A stretch of DNA of 64,000 nt from SXOA01 sp051004015. Lineage in GTDB: Bacteria; Planctomycetota; Planctomycetia; Pirellulales; Pirellulaceae. The stretch covers positions 1 to 64,000 of the forward strand of contig JBPCKT010000033.1 in the NCBI GenBank assembly GCA_051004015.1, written 5' to 3'. Below, piece by piece: positions 49,641 to 58,511 of this stretch. The notes below the pieces were generated by a model. The model worked only from the letters and a program-made list of their open reading frames with translations. It made no database searches and had not been told where the DNA came from. The position numbers were made by a program, and so were the translations under genes. Position 1 is the first letter of the stretch, and each line of letters opens with the position of its first letter.

Positions 49641-50865
49641 TCCCGGCATCTTCCCCTGCCTGTCCCTCGCCAATCCCGATGAGCCGCAAGATCGGGGTCG
49701 TTGCCAGAGTGGTCACAATGGCCATGACGACCATCATGGCGAAGACTGTCGGCGAGATGATTTCCAATTGCAGGCCGATGTTGAGGACAATCAATTCCAT
49801 CAGTCCGCGGGTGTTCATGAGAATGCCCAGGCCGGCCGAATCCCGCCAGGACAGCCCCGTCAGTTTGGCCGCGGCGAAGGAGCCGCCGAACTTGCCCGCG
49901 GTGGCGACGGCGATGATGGCCAGGCACCACAGCCAGTTTTCCCAGCCGGCGATGAGGCCGATTTCAGTCCTCATGCCGGTGTAGGCGAAGAAGGCGGGGA
50001 GGAGCAGGACGGTGACCAGGTCTTCCAGCTTGTGGCACAGGTCGATGGCGACGCGGCTGTTGTGGGGGAAGACGGCTCCGAGCAGGAATGCGCCGAAGAT
50101 GGCATGAATGCCGATCACTTCCGTCGTCAGGCAGGAGACGAGCAGGGCCAGGAAAATGAGGGCCAGCACACCTTGCGGCGGAGGCTCATCCCCGAGGCGC
50201 TGCAGCAGCCAGGTGATGAGCGGGCGAACGGCGAAGAACATGCAGGCGATGAACACCGCCGTCATCAGGGCAACGGCAATCGCCCAGCCGACTTCCGCTT
50301 GGGCAACGCCGACCACAATGGCCAGCAGGCACCACGCGGCAGCATCGTTCATGGCCGCACAGGTCAGGGCCATGACCCCCAGCGGCGAGCGGCTCATATG
50401 GCGGTCCTTGAGGATGCGTGCCAAAACGGGAAAGGCGGTGATGGACAGGGCGGCTCCCAGGAACAGCGCGAATTTCGTGAACGAAATGCTGCTCGGAGAA
50501 TGAACGGCATACATCGGCAGGGCTAGCGCGATGCCCAGTGCAAACGGTGCCGCAATGCTGGCGATGGCCGTGGTGAGAATGGCGGTCCCCCGCTCTTGCA
50601 TCACGCGCAAATCGAGTTCCAGGCCGACGACGAACATGTACAGGATGACGCCGAGCTGCGCGATGACCTCCAAGGCCGGTTTGATGGAGTCGGGAAACAG
50701 GTATTGCTGGGCCGCGGGCGAAATCGCGCCCAGCAGGGATGGGCCGAGCAGGATGCCGGCGATGACCTCGGCAATCACGGGCGGCTGGCCAATCCAGCGG
50801 AAGACGATGCCGAGCAACCGCCCGGCGATGATCACGGCAGCGAGGGCGAGGAAGAGATGGAACAT
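49579..50865 (-). CDS. Cation/proton antiporter (CPA2 family)
   Basis: The 428-residue product has 12 or so transmembrane helices with CPA2 hallmarks: GQPPVIAEVIAGILLGPS, LGVILYMFVVGLELDL, ALSITAFPVLARIL, and CAAMNDAAAW, where two adjacent acidic sites would include the ND motif. It lacks a C-terminal RCK/TrkA domain. The ion (Na+ or K+) cannot be told. The last 30 codons run into motif array B, which may have replaced the original tail. A REP-like double hairpin lies just upstream of its ATG. Confidence 0.92.
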   Translation of the reverse strand: MFHLFLALAAVIIAGRLLGIVFRWIGQPPVIAEVIAGILLGPSLLGAISPAAQQYLFPDSIKPALEVIAQLGVILYMFVVGLELDLRVMQERGTAILTTAIASIAAPFALGIALALPMYAVHSPSSISFTKFALFLGAALSITAFPVLARILKDRHMSRSPLGVMALTCAAMNDAAAWCLLAIVVGVAQAEVGWAIAVALMTAVFIACMFFAVRPLITWLLQRLGDEPPPQGVLALIFLALLVSCLTTEVIGIHAIFGAFLLGAVFPHNSRVAIDLCHKLEDLVTVLLLPAFFAYTGMRTEIGLIAGWENWLWCLAIIAVATAGKFGGSFAAAKLTGLSWRDSAGLGILMNTRGLMELIVLNIGLQLEIISPTVFAMMVVMAIVTTLATTPILRLIGIGEGQAGEDAGRLTSIPLAVSPRQGDSAANH

Positions 50866-50869
50866 GCAA

Positions 50870-50925
50870 AGTACTCATCACGCTCCGCGTGATGAAATCT
50901 CCTCACGCGGAGCGTGAGGAGTACT
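50870..50925. repeat. REP-like double hairpin at the 3' end of the halogenase-like gene
   Basis: Outer arms AGTACTC (50870-50876) and GAGTACT (50919-50925) enclose ATCACGC-tcc-GCGTGAT (50877-50893) and CCTCACGC-gga-GCGTGAGG (50901-50919). The architecture and loops equal those at 8220-8272, but the stems differ. It encodes the last residues of the gene at 50878-52140. Confidence 0.9.
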
Positions 50926-52140
50926 GTTCTTGAGCGAATCGATGAGCGGGAAAACGATGTCGACATGGTCGTCGAACAGATCGCCGATGAGCAGATCCGT
51001 GAGGAGTCCCTTATGTTCCGGATAGTGCTTGACGAATCGCCCGAAGCTGAAGCCTTCGTAGAATTCGACCACCAGTCGCCGCATCCGCTCCATCCCCTTC
51101 ACGAACTCCGGCTCCCACTTGCCGAGTTGCTGGCCCGTGGTGTCGCCGGCGGCCAGTCCTTCGCAGACGGCATCGGCAGCCATCTGCCCGGATTTGAGGG
51201 CCAGCAGCACGCCCGAGGAATAGAGCGGATCGAGAAAGCCGAAGGCGTCGCCGATGAGCACCCAGCCGTCGCCGGCCGCTTGCTTGGCGCGGTAGGAGTA
51301 TTCCTTGGCGGCGAAGAACTGGCTACAGCGTTTGCCTGGTGCGATCCGCTGCTTGACGGCGGGGCAGCGCTCCACCTCTTCGAAATAGACTTTTTCGAAA
51401 TCCTTGCCGGGGCGATTCTTGAAAAGATAGTCGTAGCCGGCGACGACGCCGACGCTGACGATGTTGTCGTGCAGCGGGATGTACCAGAACCAGCCTTGCT
51501 TCCCCTGCACTTGCAGGACGATGGTCGCCCCTTCGTCCCGCTCCGTATCGCGGTAGGCCCCTTCCCAGTAGGTCCAGCAGGCGGACTTCTTCAGCAGGGG
51601 ATCCCATTCGCGGAGGTTGAGCCGACTTTGAATCATGGAGCTTTGGCCGCTGGCGTCGACAACGACGTCGGCGTGGACGGTCTCTTCCTGGCCATCCTCC
51701 CGCAGGATGCGGACGCCCGTCGCCCGGCTGCCGTCGAAGAGGACTTCCAGCACGCGCACCCCTTCCTGCACGTCCACCCCGTGCTCGCGGGCATTTTGCA
51801 GCATCAGGTGGTCGAATTCGCTCCGCCGCACCTGCCAGGTTTGCGAACATTCGTGCGGCTTATGATCGACGAAGTAAAACGGCTCGGAGAGCCGGCCGGA
51901 CTGGCTGACGAACTGCACGCTGTATTTTTTGACGAAGTGGCTCCCCTTCATCTTCGGCAGCATGTTCAGCCGCTTGAGGATCCAGTAAGTCTCCGGGATG
52001 AGCGATTCGCCGATGTGAAAGCGGGGAAAGTGTTCGCGCTCAAACAGCCGCACCTGATGCCCCTGCTGGGCGATAAGCGTGGAGGCAGTGGACCCGGCGG
52101 GGCCGCCGCCGATGACAATGACGCGGGGGTTTGTGGACAT
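50878..52140 (-). CDS. FAD-dependent oxidoreductase, halogenase/geranylgeranyl-reductase-like
   Basis: The 420-residue product has the FAD loop VIGGGPAGSTAS (residues about 9-20), FHIGESLIPE, WxWxIP-like WFWYIP (about residue 218) and the second FAD motif GDAFGFLDPLYSSG. These fit the flavin-dependent halogenase/CmlS-like branch of the group A monooxygenase fold. Halogenation, hydroxylation or reduction cannot be distinguished. The C-terminal NSTPHAPREEISSRGA is encoded by a REP palindrome rather than by native sequence. Confidence 0.88.
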   Translation of the reverse strand: MSTNPRVIVIGGGPAGSTASTLIAQQGHQVRLFEREHFPRFHIGESLIPETYWILKRLNMLPKMKGSHFVKKYSVQFVSQSGRLSEPFYFVDHKPHECSQTWQVRRSEFDHLMLQNAREHGVDVQEGVRVLEVLFDGSRATGVRILREDGQEETVHADVVVDASGQSSMIQSRLNLREWDPLLKKSACWTYWEGAYRDTERDEGATIVLQVQGKQGWFWYIPLHDNIVSVGVVAGYDYLFKNRPGKDFEKVYFEEVERCPAVKQRIAPGKRCSQFFAAKEYSYRAKQAAGDGWVLIGDAFGFLDPLYSSGVLLALKSGQMAADAVCEGLAAGDTTGQQLGKWEPEFVKGMERMRRLVVEFYEGFSFGRFVKHYPEHKGLLTDLLIGDLFDDHVDIVFPLIDSLKNSTPHAPREEISSRGA

Positions 52141-52276
52141 GGATTTTTCTCGCCGCGAGGCAGGAGGGCGTTTTGCTGTACCCGCATTCTATCCCACCGG
52201 CCAAATAGATGTCAAGACAATAGTTGTTTAGACAAGTGTTTGGTGTGCCGCAAACCGCTTCCGCGGCACCTGGCCG

Positions 52277-52597
52277 CTACTTGGTATTGTCCACAAGCGC
52301 CGCTTCGTTCGTCGAGTCGAAGCCGACGACAATGTTATGCCCCTTCGGGGAATGCTCCCACTTTTTGAATTCGAGTTTCCCGTCCTTGGCCGCGTCGTAA
52401 CTGGCGGGAGCGGAGGCGGCTACTGCGGGTCCAAGGATGGCCTCGATTTCCGTGAGCTTCATACCAGGTTTCACCTTCTTGATGTTCTTCAGCGTGACCT
52501 TGTCATTCACCGGCCCACTCGGACCGCAGCCAAGCACGAAAGAAACGGCCAGAATGAGTGGAGCCAGACACAGAATTCGAACATGGTTGGCAGTCAT
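52277..52597 (-). CDS. Small lipoprotein, BamE/SmpA-like fold
   Basis: The ATG at 52597 (MTANHVRILCLAPLI) gives 106 residues. A lipoprotein signal with lipobox VLGC (Cys at about residue 24) precedes a short domain containing KKVKPGMKLTEIEAILGPA, the helix-turn pattern of SmpA/BamE-like outer-membrane lipoproteins, and a C-terminal VVGFDSTNEAALV. It is shorter than usual and the assignment is tentative. It follows the alpha/beta hydrolase gene on the same strand. Confidence 0.75.
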   Translation of the reverse strand: MTANHVRILCLAPLILAVSFVLGCGPSGPVNDKVTLKNIKKVKPGMKLTEIEAILGPAVAASAPASYDAAKDGKLEFKKWEHSPKGHNIVVGFDSTNEAALVDNTK

Positions 52598-52632
52598 CGG
52601 GATTTCCAAGATGGAGGAATGAACAGAATGAA

Positions 52633-54582
52633 TTAACGGAAGTCTTCATCAAAAAAGCCGGCTCGTAGCACCTTCTCCTCCGCAGGCGCGGCAGCGTCGC
52701 GACTGGGATCGATCTCCAAAATGGCCCAGTCTCCCCAACGGGGAAAGAGCAGGTAGTTGACCTTGCTCAGCTCCGCTTCGCGGAAGGTGTGACCACTGTT
52801 GAGGACGATATATCGTTGTGCGCCGCCAGAAACAATGATTTGCTGCTCTTCGGTGCGTAGTGGGTTCAGGGCGATGAGTGCGGGGACGTGATCTGCCGCT
52901 GTGTGTTCCTGGCCAGCGAGCGTCACCTTCTCCGGCGTCCACTTCAGCGGCAGCTTGGGGAGAGCCTTGGCAATCCACGAATTGCTGCCAGGGTCGCCGA
53001 AGAGGATCAGGTTTTTTTGGCTAAGTTCCTCCTCGGTCACAGCGGTGTCGTCTTTGACGGGCAAATCGCCGCGAAAGTAACGGTGCCATTCCTCGGCAAA
53101 CCGCTTGAGGCTCGCCTTGGCATAATCATCGGCCCCCTTGTTCCAAGGCTTTCCGGTACCCCGGACGCAGAGAAAGGGCTTCGTAAACGCATCGTCGATC
53201 GGGCCCTGCAAGCCAGGACGCTTGCCGGAGTTCCTGGGAGCGTCATATTTCCAGCCCTCCTTCGTTCGTGAGAACTCGGCGTAGGTCAGTTTGTACTTTC
53301 CCTTAACCTCCGGCGGTTGCAGTTCGATTTTTCCAATTCGCACTTTCGGGCGCCATAGGACAATAGCAAATCTTGTGATATTTGTCGGCTCATCCACTTC
53401 GACCGTGTCGTCTTTGATTCTCGCCGAGATTTCCGCGCGTGCGTAATGCTTCTCCAGCCCCAGCACCTGCAGCCAGTGGCAGCGGCTGTATTTGAGAGTC
53501 CACGTGACGAATCGCAGTTCGGTCGGCTGGCGATTGATACCCTTGTCCGCATACTCGCCTATCCGTTTCATTTGCTCGGCATGCGTGATCGGATCGATGA
53601 CGTGCCCAGTGCCGGGGGAGATGAGGTTGACCATCGTCAGCCCCTCCTTCTTCATCGCCTCCCCCATGATGACGTGAGCCTGGAAGAAAACGTCCTTCTC
53701 CCCCATGCAGGCAATCGCGGGGACAACGCTCGCGTTTGCGGCGTAATCCACGCTGTCCAGCATGTGCAACCCCAGCTCCTGATACTCCGGCAGCGGGCCG
53801 ACCTTCACAAAGTTCGGCAGCGGCGTTTCGGAAAACTTGTGCGTATCGACATAGCCGCAGTAGGGGCCGAGGGCGACGAAATAGTCCGGATGCTTAAGTC
53901 CGAGATGCCAGGTACCGGAAGCACCCATCGACATGCCGCGAAGGACGATGCGGTCTTGGTCGATGTTGTAGCGGCTGCAGACGTCAAAAATTGCTTCGAA
54001 GACATCCGTCTCGCCCGCCCAGCGATAGCAATTCTCCACGCGGCCCAGCGGATGCAGCTCGATGAACGGGGCCTGGGGCGTCGAGGCGCTATCTCCATCC
54101 CCTTCGTCGAACCGCGCGATAAACCGCAGCTCGCTCATTCCCACCGGACGCGTGCTGCCGTGCAGGACGACATCCAGTCGCATCTTATTCTCTGGGTGAT
54201 AATTCTTCGGAACGATGAGTCCGTACGGTTGAACCGAGTTGTCGACGCGCGAGAGGTACCCCAAAGCGACCTTGCCGAGGCGAGTCTTCCAGGGATAGGT
54301 CTTCTCAGCCACAGCTTGGGCTCGCTCGTTGCCTCGCTCGATAGCCTTTTTCAAAAGCGTGACATCCGCCGGCGTGAATTCCTGGTCGTATTTCAGAGCC
54401 CAGGTGAGTCCCTTGGCAAAAATGGCGGCATCAACAACTTCCGGTAAGGCCGCGACTTCCTTTTCCAGCGAGGCCAGATCGTCCGAGATCGATTTCCGTT
54501 CGTTCTCTGCGAGCGGCTTGGCCTGGCCAAACGCGAGGCTTCCGCACAAGAGAACCGCAATCGACAATAGAACGTGTTTCAT
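52633..54582 (-). CDS. Secreted alpha/beta hydrolase (prolyl-oligopeptidase/PHB-depolymerase-like)
   Basis: The start is set at the ATG at 54582, which gives a signal peptide (HVLLSIAVLLCGSLAFGQA); the frame upstream is non-coding repeat. The 649-residue product carries a hydrolase core with PYGLIVPKNYHPENK, DVVLHGSTRP (oxyanion region), RGMSMGASGTWHLG (nucleophile Ser in GMSMG) and GTGHVIDPITHA (catalytic His). A long C-terminal beta-rich domain follows. The family includes many planctomycete peptidases/esterases; the substrate is unknown. Confidence 0.88.
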   Translation of the reverse strand: MKHVLLSIAVLLCGSLAFGQAKPLAENERKSISDDLASLEKEVAALPEVVDAAIFAKGLTWALKYDQEFTPADVTLLKKAIERGNERAQAVAEKTYPWKTRLGKVALGYLSRVDNSVQPYGLIVPKNYHPENKMRLDVVLHGSTRPVGMSELRFIARFDEGDGDSASTPQAPFIELHPLGRVENCYRWAGETDVFEAIFDVCSRYNIDQDRIVLRGMSMGASGTWHLGLKHPDYFVALGPYCGYVDTHKFSETPLPNFVKVGPLPEYQELGLHMLDSVDYAANASVVPAIACMGEKDVFFQAHVIMGEAMKKEGLTMVNLISPGTGHVIDPITHAEQMKRIGEYADKGINRQPTELRFVTWTLKYSRCHWLQVLGLEKHYARAEISARIKDDTVEVDEPTNITRFAIVLWRPKVRIGKIELQPPEVKGKYKLTYAEFSRTKEGWKYDAPRNSGKRPGLQGPIDDAFTKPFLCVRGTGKPWNKGADDYAKASLKRFAEEWHRYFRGDLPVKDDTAVTEEELSQKNLILFGDPGSNSWIAKALPKLPLKWTPEKVTLAGQEHTAADHVPALIALNPLRTEEQQIIVSGGAQRYIVLNSGHTFREAELSKVNYLLFPRWGDWAILEIDPSRDAAAPAEEKVLRAGFFDEDFR

Positions 54583-54601
54583 GCGGTAGCTTTCAGATTG
54601 C

Positions 54602-54682
54602 GAACAGAAGGAAACTAAGGAAACGAAGAAAGGCATTCGATCGCTTTGACTTTACCTTCGTTTGCTTCGTTCCCTTCTGTTC
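54602..54682. repeat. Imperfect palindrome between the hydrolase and dehydrogenase genes
   Basis: GAACAGAAGGAAACTAAGG (from 54602) pairs with 54656-54682 (ending TTCCCTTCTGTTC) over about 27 bases with a few mismatches. A shorter related stretch (GAACAGAATGAATTAACGG) lies at about 52613-52631. It is probably an intergenic REP-type element. Confidence 0.75.
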
Positions 54683-54708
54683 AGATTCTTCTGTTCAATT
54701 TCGTAACG

Positions 54709-55812
54709 TCATTCCTCCGCCACGTTTACAAACACCTTCAGCGCCGACTTCTCTTCGACGAGCAGCCGCATCATTTCCTGATAGTTGTCCAGGCCATTCA
54801 CCGGATTGGTGAGAATCCTCTGCAGCACCCCGGGAAACATCATTTCGCCGAGGGCGAGGTCCTTGATGCCCATTTCAAAGTGCTCACGGTTACCGTTGAC
54901 CGAGCCGAGCAGGAGCTTGTTACCGAGGACCCAGTCGATGTTGATCTTGTCGGCTGGAATCTGATGCACCCGCTTGCCGCCGGTAATGCTCACCCACACT
55001 AGCACGCCGTTGTGCCCCAGGTACTCCATGGAATTGAAAGCGACCTCGCTGTTGCCGCTGGAATCGAGAATGATGTCCGCCTTGCCGACCTTCTTAACCA
55101 GCGTCTCCAGCGGCGTCTCTTGCATGCTGACGTAGGTGGCCTCCAGCCCCTGCACAATCTGGCTGCTGAGCGTGCCGGGTTTGCTGCGGGCGCAGGTGTA
55201 AACTTCCAGCCCCTTGAGCTTGAGGACCAGCGTGGCCAGCAGGCCGATTTGCCCCGCCCCCATGACGAACGCCCGTTGCGGCCGCCAGACCTTCATCCGC
55301 CGCTGGGCTTCGTAGGCCTGAAACACCGCCTTGGCCGCGCAGCTCATCGGCTCCATCAGGACGTGCAGGTGTTTGAGCCCCTGGGGAATGCGGACGATGT
55401 ATTCCTCCTCATCGACAAAGTACTCCGTCAGGTAGCCGTGCCGCAGGTTGATGCCCCGCTCGTAGTACGTCTCCTCGCTGGTCATGTCGTTGGTGCCGAT
55501 CAGATCGTAGATCGATCCACCCGGCCGGCGAACCGTGGCGGTGACGTAGTCACCCGGCTTCACGCGACGGACGTTCGGGCCGACCTCGACTACTTTGCCG
55601 AACGATTCGTGTCCCATGACCAGATGCTTGTCTCCCGTCGGTGCATTCCCGTACAGGGCCTCGTTGATCTCCCGGTCCGTCGCATCCACGCCGACCTTGA
55701 GCACTTTCACCAGCACCCCTTTGCCATCGGGAATTTGCCCGACCGAAGGGCGCGGAATGTCTTCCAGATGGACGCTATTCTTCTGGCCGGGATAGACGGC
55801 AATGGCTTTCAT
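54709..55812 (-). CDS. Glucose 1-dehydrogenase-like zinc alcohol dehydrogenase
   Basis: The 367-residue product belongs to the MDR superfamily, glucose-dehydrogenase type: GVDATDREINEALYG, MGHESFGKVVEVGPNV (zinc-site GHE), ERGINLRHGYLTEYFVDEEE split at its centre, EPMSCAAKAVFQAYE and the NAD(P) loop VMGAGQIGLLAT. Thermoplasma/Haloferax-type glucose dehydrogenases share this layout. In vivo it could oxidise glucose or another sugar. The gap to the OleC-like gene is 108 bases, so co-transcription is uncertain. Confidence 0.9.
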   Translation of the reverse strand: MKAIAVYPGQKNSVHLEDIPRPSVGQIPDGKGVLVKVLKVGVDATDREINEALYGNAPTGDKHLVMGHESFGKVVEVGPNVRRVKPGDYVTATVRRPGGSIYDLIGTNDMTSEETYYERGINLRHGYLTEYFVDEEEYIVRIPQGLKHLHVLMEPMSCAAKAVFQAYEAQRRMKVWRPQRAFVMGAGQIGLLATLVLKLKGLEVYTCARSKPGTLSSQIVQGLEATYVSMQETPLETLVKKVGKADIILDSSGNSEVAFNSMEYLGHNGVLVWVSITGGKRVHQIPADKINIDWVLGNKLLLGSVNGNREHFEMGIKDLALGEMMFPGVLQRILTNPVNGLDNYQEMMRLLVEEKSALKVFVNVAEE

Positions 55813-55920
55813 AACGAGCTCGGCAGGTGGCAGGTGGCGCGCCCACGGCTTTGCGTGGTCGTGAGAACGACGGTTATGGTATCACACCGGGAACAGCACG
55901 GGAGAGGCGGCCTCGAAGCT

Positions 55921-57612
55921 TCAAGTCGCCAGCTTCGTCGCCGCCCAAACCGCCAGTTTTTCGCGGAAGATCTTGGCGTTGTGGCGAATGTCTGTCGGCA
56001 ACGTGTCCATCAAGAAAAAGTCCTTGATGCTCAACGTGTGGGTGTGCTTCGCGGCGAGGGCTGCCAGTTCGGAGATCAACTGCTGTCTGTCCTGCTCATC
56101 CCGCGGCCGTTTCTCCGGCCAGGGCTCGGCAATGATCACCGGACGCTGCTGACCCGGAGTGCCGACGCCGACAAGGGCCGAACGATAGATCCGCTCGTGC
56201 TGGTTGAAAATGGACTCACAGGGAATGGTAAACAGCGTGCCGCTGGCCATGATCACGCGGTGGCTCTTACGTCCGCAGAACCAGAACCGCTGGCTCCAAT
56301 CATCGGCATCAGCAGGCGGTTCCAAGTAACCAACGTCCCCCATCCGGTGCCAGAACTCCTCGCCGTCCTTAATCTTGTGCAGGGCGTTTGCATCCACTCG
56401 CGTGACGTACTCCGTGGTCACCACGCCCCCTTGCACGATCAACTCGCCAATCTTGCCAGGAGACAGCTCTTCCGCCCGATCGAGTGTGGCAATCGGGCCG
56501 TCGGTGATGCGGATGACCTTCCATTCCATGCCGGGAAAACGCCGGCCAACGCAGGTTCCCGCTCCCTCCGCGCTCTTGGCCGCGGTCTGGGCTAGGACTT
56601 CGCTGGCGGCAATCGACGCCACCGGCAGCGACTCCGTCGCGCCGTAGGGAGTATGCACGTCTCCATCCGGCGCAATGGCGTTCTTCATTCGCCGCAGCAC
56701 ATGCGGCGGCACCGGTGCGCCGGCCGAGAGCACTCGTTTCAGCGTCGGCAGTACGATCTTTCGCTCCTCGCAGTAACGGCCGACGACGTTCCACAGCGCC
56801 GGTGACCCGAAGGCCTGCGTGACTTTCCAATCGTTGACGTGGTCGATGATGTTCCGCGGATTGACCTTCGCCGGGCGAGTCGGGTCCATCTCGGGAAGGA
56901 CGGTCGTTACCCCCATCGCGCAATTGAACAGGGCAAACAGCGGGAACCCGGGCAGATCGATTTCGCCAGGCTGAATCTGGTAGAAGTCCCGAATCTCATC
57001 GACCTGCTGATTGAAATTACCGTGCCGGTATAGCACGCCTTTTGGCGGACCCGTGCTGCCGGTGGTGAAGATGATGGCGGCGGCATCGCTCCCTTTCGTC
57101 GCCGCGGGCTGAAAGTTCTTGAGCATGCCGGACCGTAACTGGGCAATGGTCTTGCCACCCCAGAACCAGCGCCGTCCGATGGTGACGTTGTACCTAGCCC
57201 TGGGGAACCGCCAGCGAAGCAGGGCCCGCACCGCCTGCGCCAGCGGGACACCGACAAATCCCTCCGGCTCACTTTCGGACAGGCATTGGACCAGGTTGCC
57301 GCGACCCATACCCGGATCAATGAGGACCGTCACGACCCCCGCTTTGAACATGCCAAATACGAGCGAGATGAAATCGATGCTCGGCGGCACCAAGAGCGCT
57401 AGCCGCGTGCCAGGTCGCACGCCCATGGACTGCAAACCGGCGGCCAGCAGGTTGCTATCGTCGTCGAGCTGCTTGAATGTCACTTGCTCGTAGCGGAACT
57501 TGCCTGTGGCATCGCGTCCTTGGGGCATTGCCACGGCCACGCCATGGGGGTCGCGACGAGCCGTCTCGCTGAGGCGGAAGCCGACGTTGATGATTTCGCC
57601 GGGCGCGGTCAT
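55921..57612 (-). CDS. OleC-like AMP-forming ligase (fatty-acyl/beta-lactone synthetase type)
   Basis: The start ATG at 57612 overlaps the stop of the ATP-grasp gene (ATGA). The 563-residue ANL enzyme has IIFTTGSTGPPKGVLYRH (P-loop), TPYGATESLPV (motif A5), HRMGDVGYLE and a C-terminal Lys in RHNAKIFREKLA. The FTTGSTGPPKG and YGATESLPV signature resembles OleC, which closes beta-hydroxy acids to beta-lactones in olefin biosynthesis. oleA, oleB and oleD are not in the window, so its true partner pathway is unknown. Confidence 0.88.
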   Translation of the reverse strand: MTAPGEIINVGFRLSETARRDPHGVAVAMPQGRDATGKFRYEQVTFKQLDDDSNLLAAGLQSMGVRPGTRLALLVPPSIDFISLVFGMFKAGVVTVLIDPGMGRGNLVQCLSESEPEGFVGVPLAQAVRALLRWRFPRARYNVTIGRRWFWGGKTIAQLRSGMLKNFQPAATKGSDAAAIIFTTGSTGPPKGVLYRHGNFNQQVDEIRDFYQIQPGEIDLPGFPLFALFNCAMGVTTVLPEMDPTRPAKVNPRNIIDHVNDWKVTQAFGSPALWNVVGRYCEERKIVLPTLKRVLSAGAPVPPHVLRRMKNAIAPDGDVHTPYGATESLPVASIAASEVLAQTAAKSAEGAGTCVGRRFPGMEWKVIRITDGPIATLDRAEELSPGKIGELIVQGGVVTTEYVTRVDANALHKIKDGEEFWHRMGDVGYLEPPADADDWSQRFWFCGRKSHRVIMASGTLFTIPCESIFNQHERIYRSALVGVGTPGQQRPVIIAEPWPEKRPRDEQDRQQLISELAALAAKHTHTLSIKDFFLMDTLPTDIRHNAKIFREKLAVWAATKLAT

Positions 57613-58493
57613 CGGGCCTTGCACCTCGCCGCGACGAACTCCAGCACTCTCGCGGCAACGTCTACCTCCAGCGTCCGGGCCAGCGCTTTCCAGCCAGGGA
57701 CGGCGTTAACTTCCAGCACGTAGAGCCGGCCATCCTTGCCGGGAAGGACATCAACGCCGGCCAGTGGAGCGCCGACGGAGTCGGCGGCTCGATGCGCTAA
57801 GTCAGCAAGCTCCGGAGTCAATTCCAGCCGCTCCGACTTGGCACCGCGGCTGACGTTGGTGCGCCAGTCGAGCGGGTTGCGGCGCTTCATGGCGAGGATT
57901 TCGTCGCCGATCACGAGCAGCCGCAGGTCGCAGCCTTCGTGCTCGATGAATTCCTGGACATACAGGACCGCACCAAGCTGCGTGAGCATCTTGAAGGCCC
58001 GCAGGGCCAGTGCGGGATCATTGAGCCGCGTGATGCCGCGGCCTTCGCTGCCGAAGAGCGGCTTCACCACGACGTCGCCGCCGAGTATTTCAAAGGCGGC
58101 CATCGCGTCATCCGGCGTCTGGCAGGTGATAGTCCGCGGAGTGAGCAGGCCGGCTGCTTGCAGCTTGGCCGATGTGAGGTACTTGTCGACTGCCGCTTCC
58201 ACGGCCCGCGCTGGGTTGATAACGCAGATGCCCTGCGCTTCCAGCCGGGCCAGGCAGTCCATGCGGAACACGACCTGCTCCAGCGAGCCGGGTGGCATCG
58301 TGCGGACGAGCACGGCGTCGAACTGCGTCAGCTCGTGTTCGCCGGAGAAGACTCGTGTGGTCTTCGTGCCGCCAATCTCCGCGGCAATCTGGCTGAATGC
58401 AACTTGCGTCAACTCGTGGCGCTGAGCCGCCGCCGCGCGAGCGAGATCCCGCAGGTACCAGCTTTCGAGATCGGCGAGAACGGCAAATCTCAT
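57609..58493 (-). CDS. RimK-type ATP-grasp ligase, probably methanopterin-related
   Basis: The 294-residue product has the ATP-grasp lids DVVVKPLFGSEGRGI (about residues 146-160) and the C-terminal metal-binding EVNAVPGWKAL. It is of RimK/MptN size (about 300 residues). Methylotroph and planctomycete H4MPT gene clusters contain ATP-grasp proteins thought to add glutamyl groups to the coenzyme, and here the gene lies 18 bases after mch. Its role is therefore inferred from context. It is coupled to the OleC-like gene by an ATGA overlap. Confidence 0.85.
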   Translation of the reverse strand: MRFAVLADLESWYLRDLARAAAAQRHELTQVAFSQIAAEIGGTKTTRVFSGEHELTQFDAVLVRTMPPGSLEQVVFRMDCLARLEAQGICVINPARAVEAAVDKYLTSAKLQAAGLLTPRTITCQTPDDAMAAFEILGGDVVVKPLFGSEGRGITRLNDPALALRAFKMLTQLGAVLYVQEFIEHEGCDLRLLVIGDEILAMKRRNPLDWRTNVSRGAKSERLELTPELADLAHRAADSVGAPLAGVDVLPGKDGRLYVLEVNAVPGWKALARTLEVDVAARVLEFVAARCKAR

Positions 58494-58511
58494 GGTCTTG
58501 AAGCAATTCGC

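Noticed and set aside
49486..50526. A 346-residue plus-strand frame
   Set aside because: Antisense to the cation/proton antiporter; Gly/Gln/Asp-rich product typical of a shadow frame.
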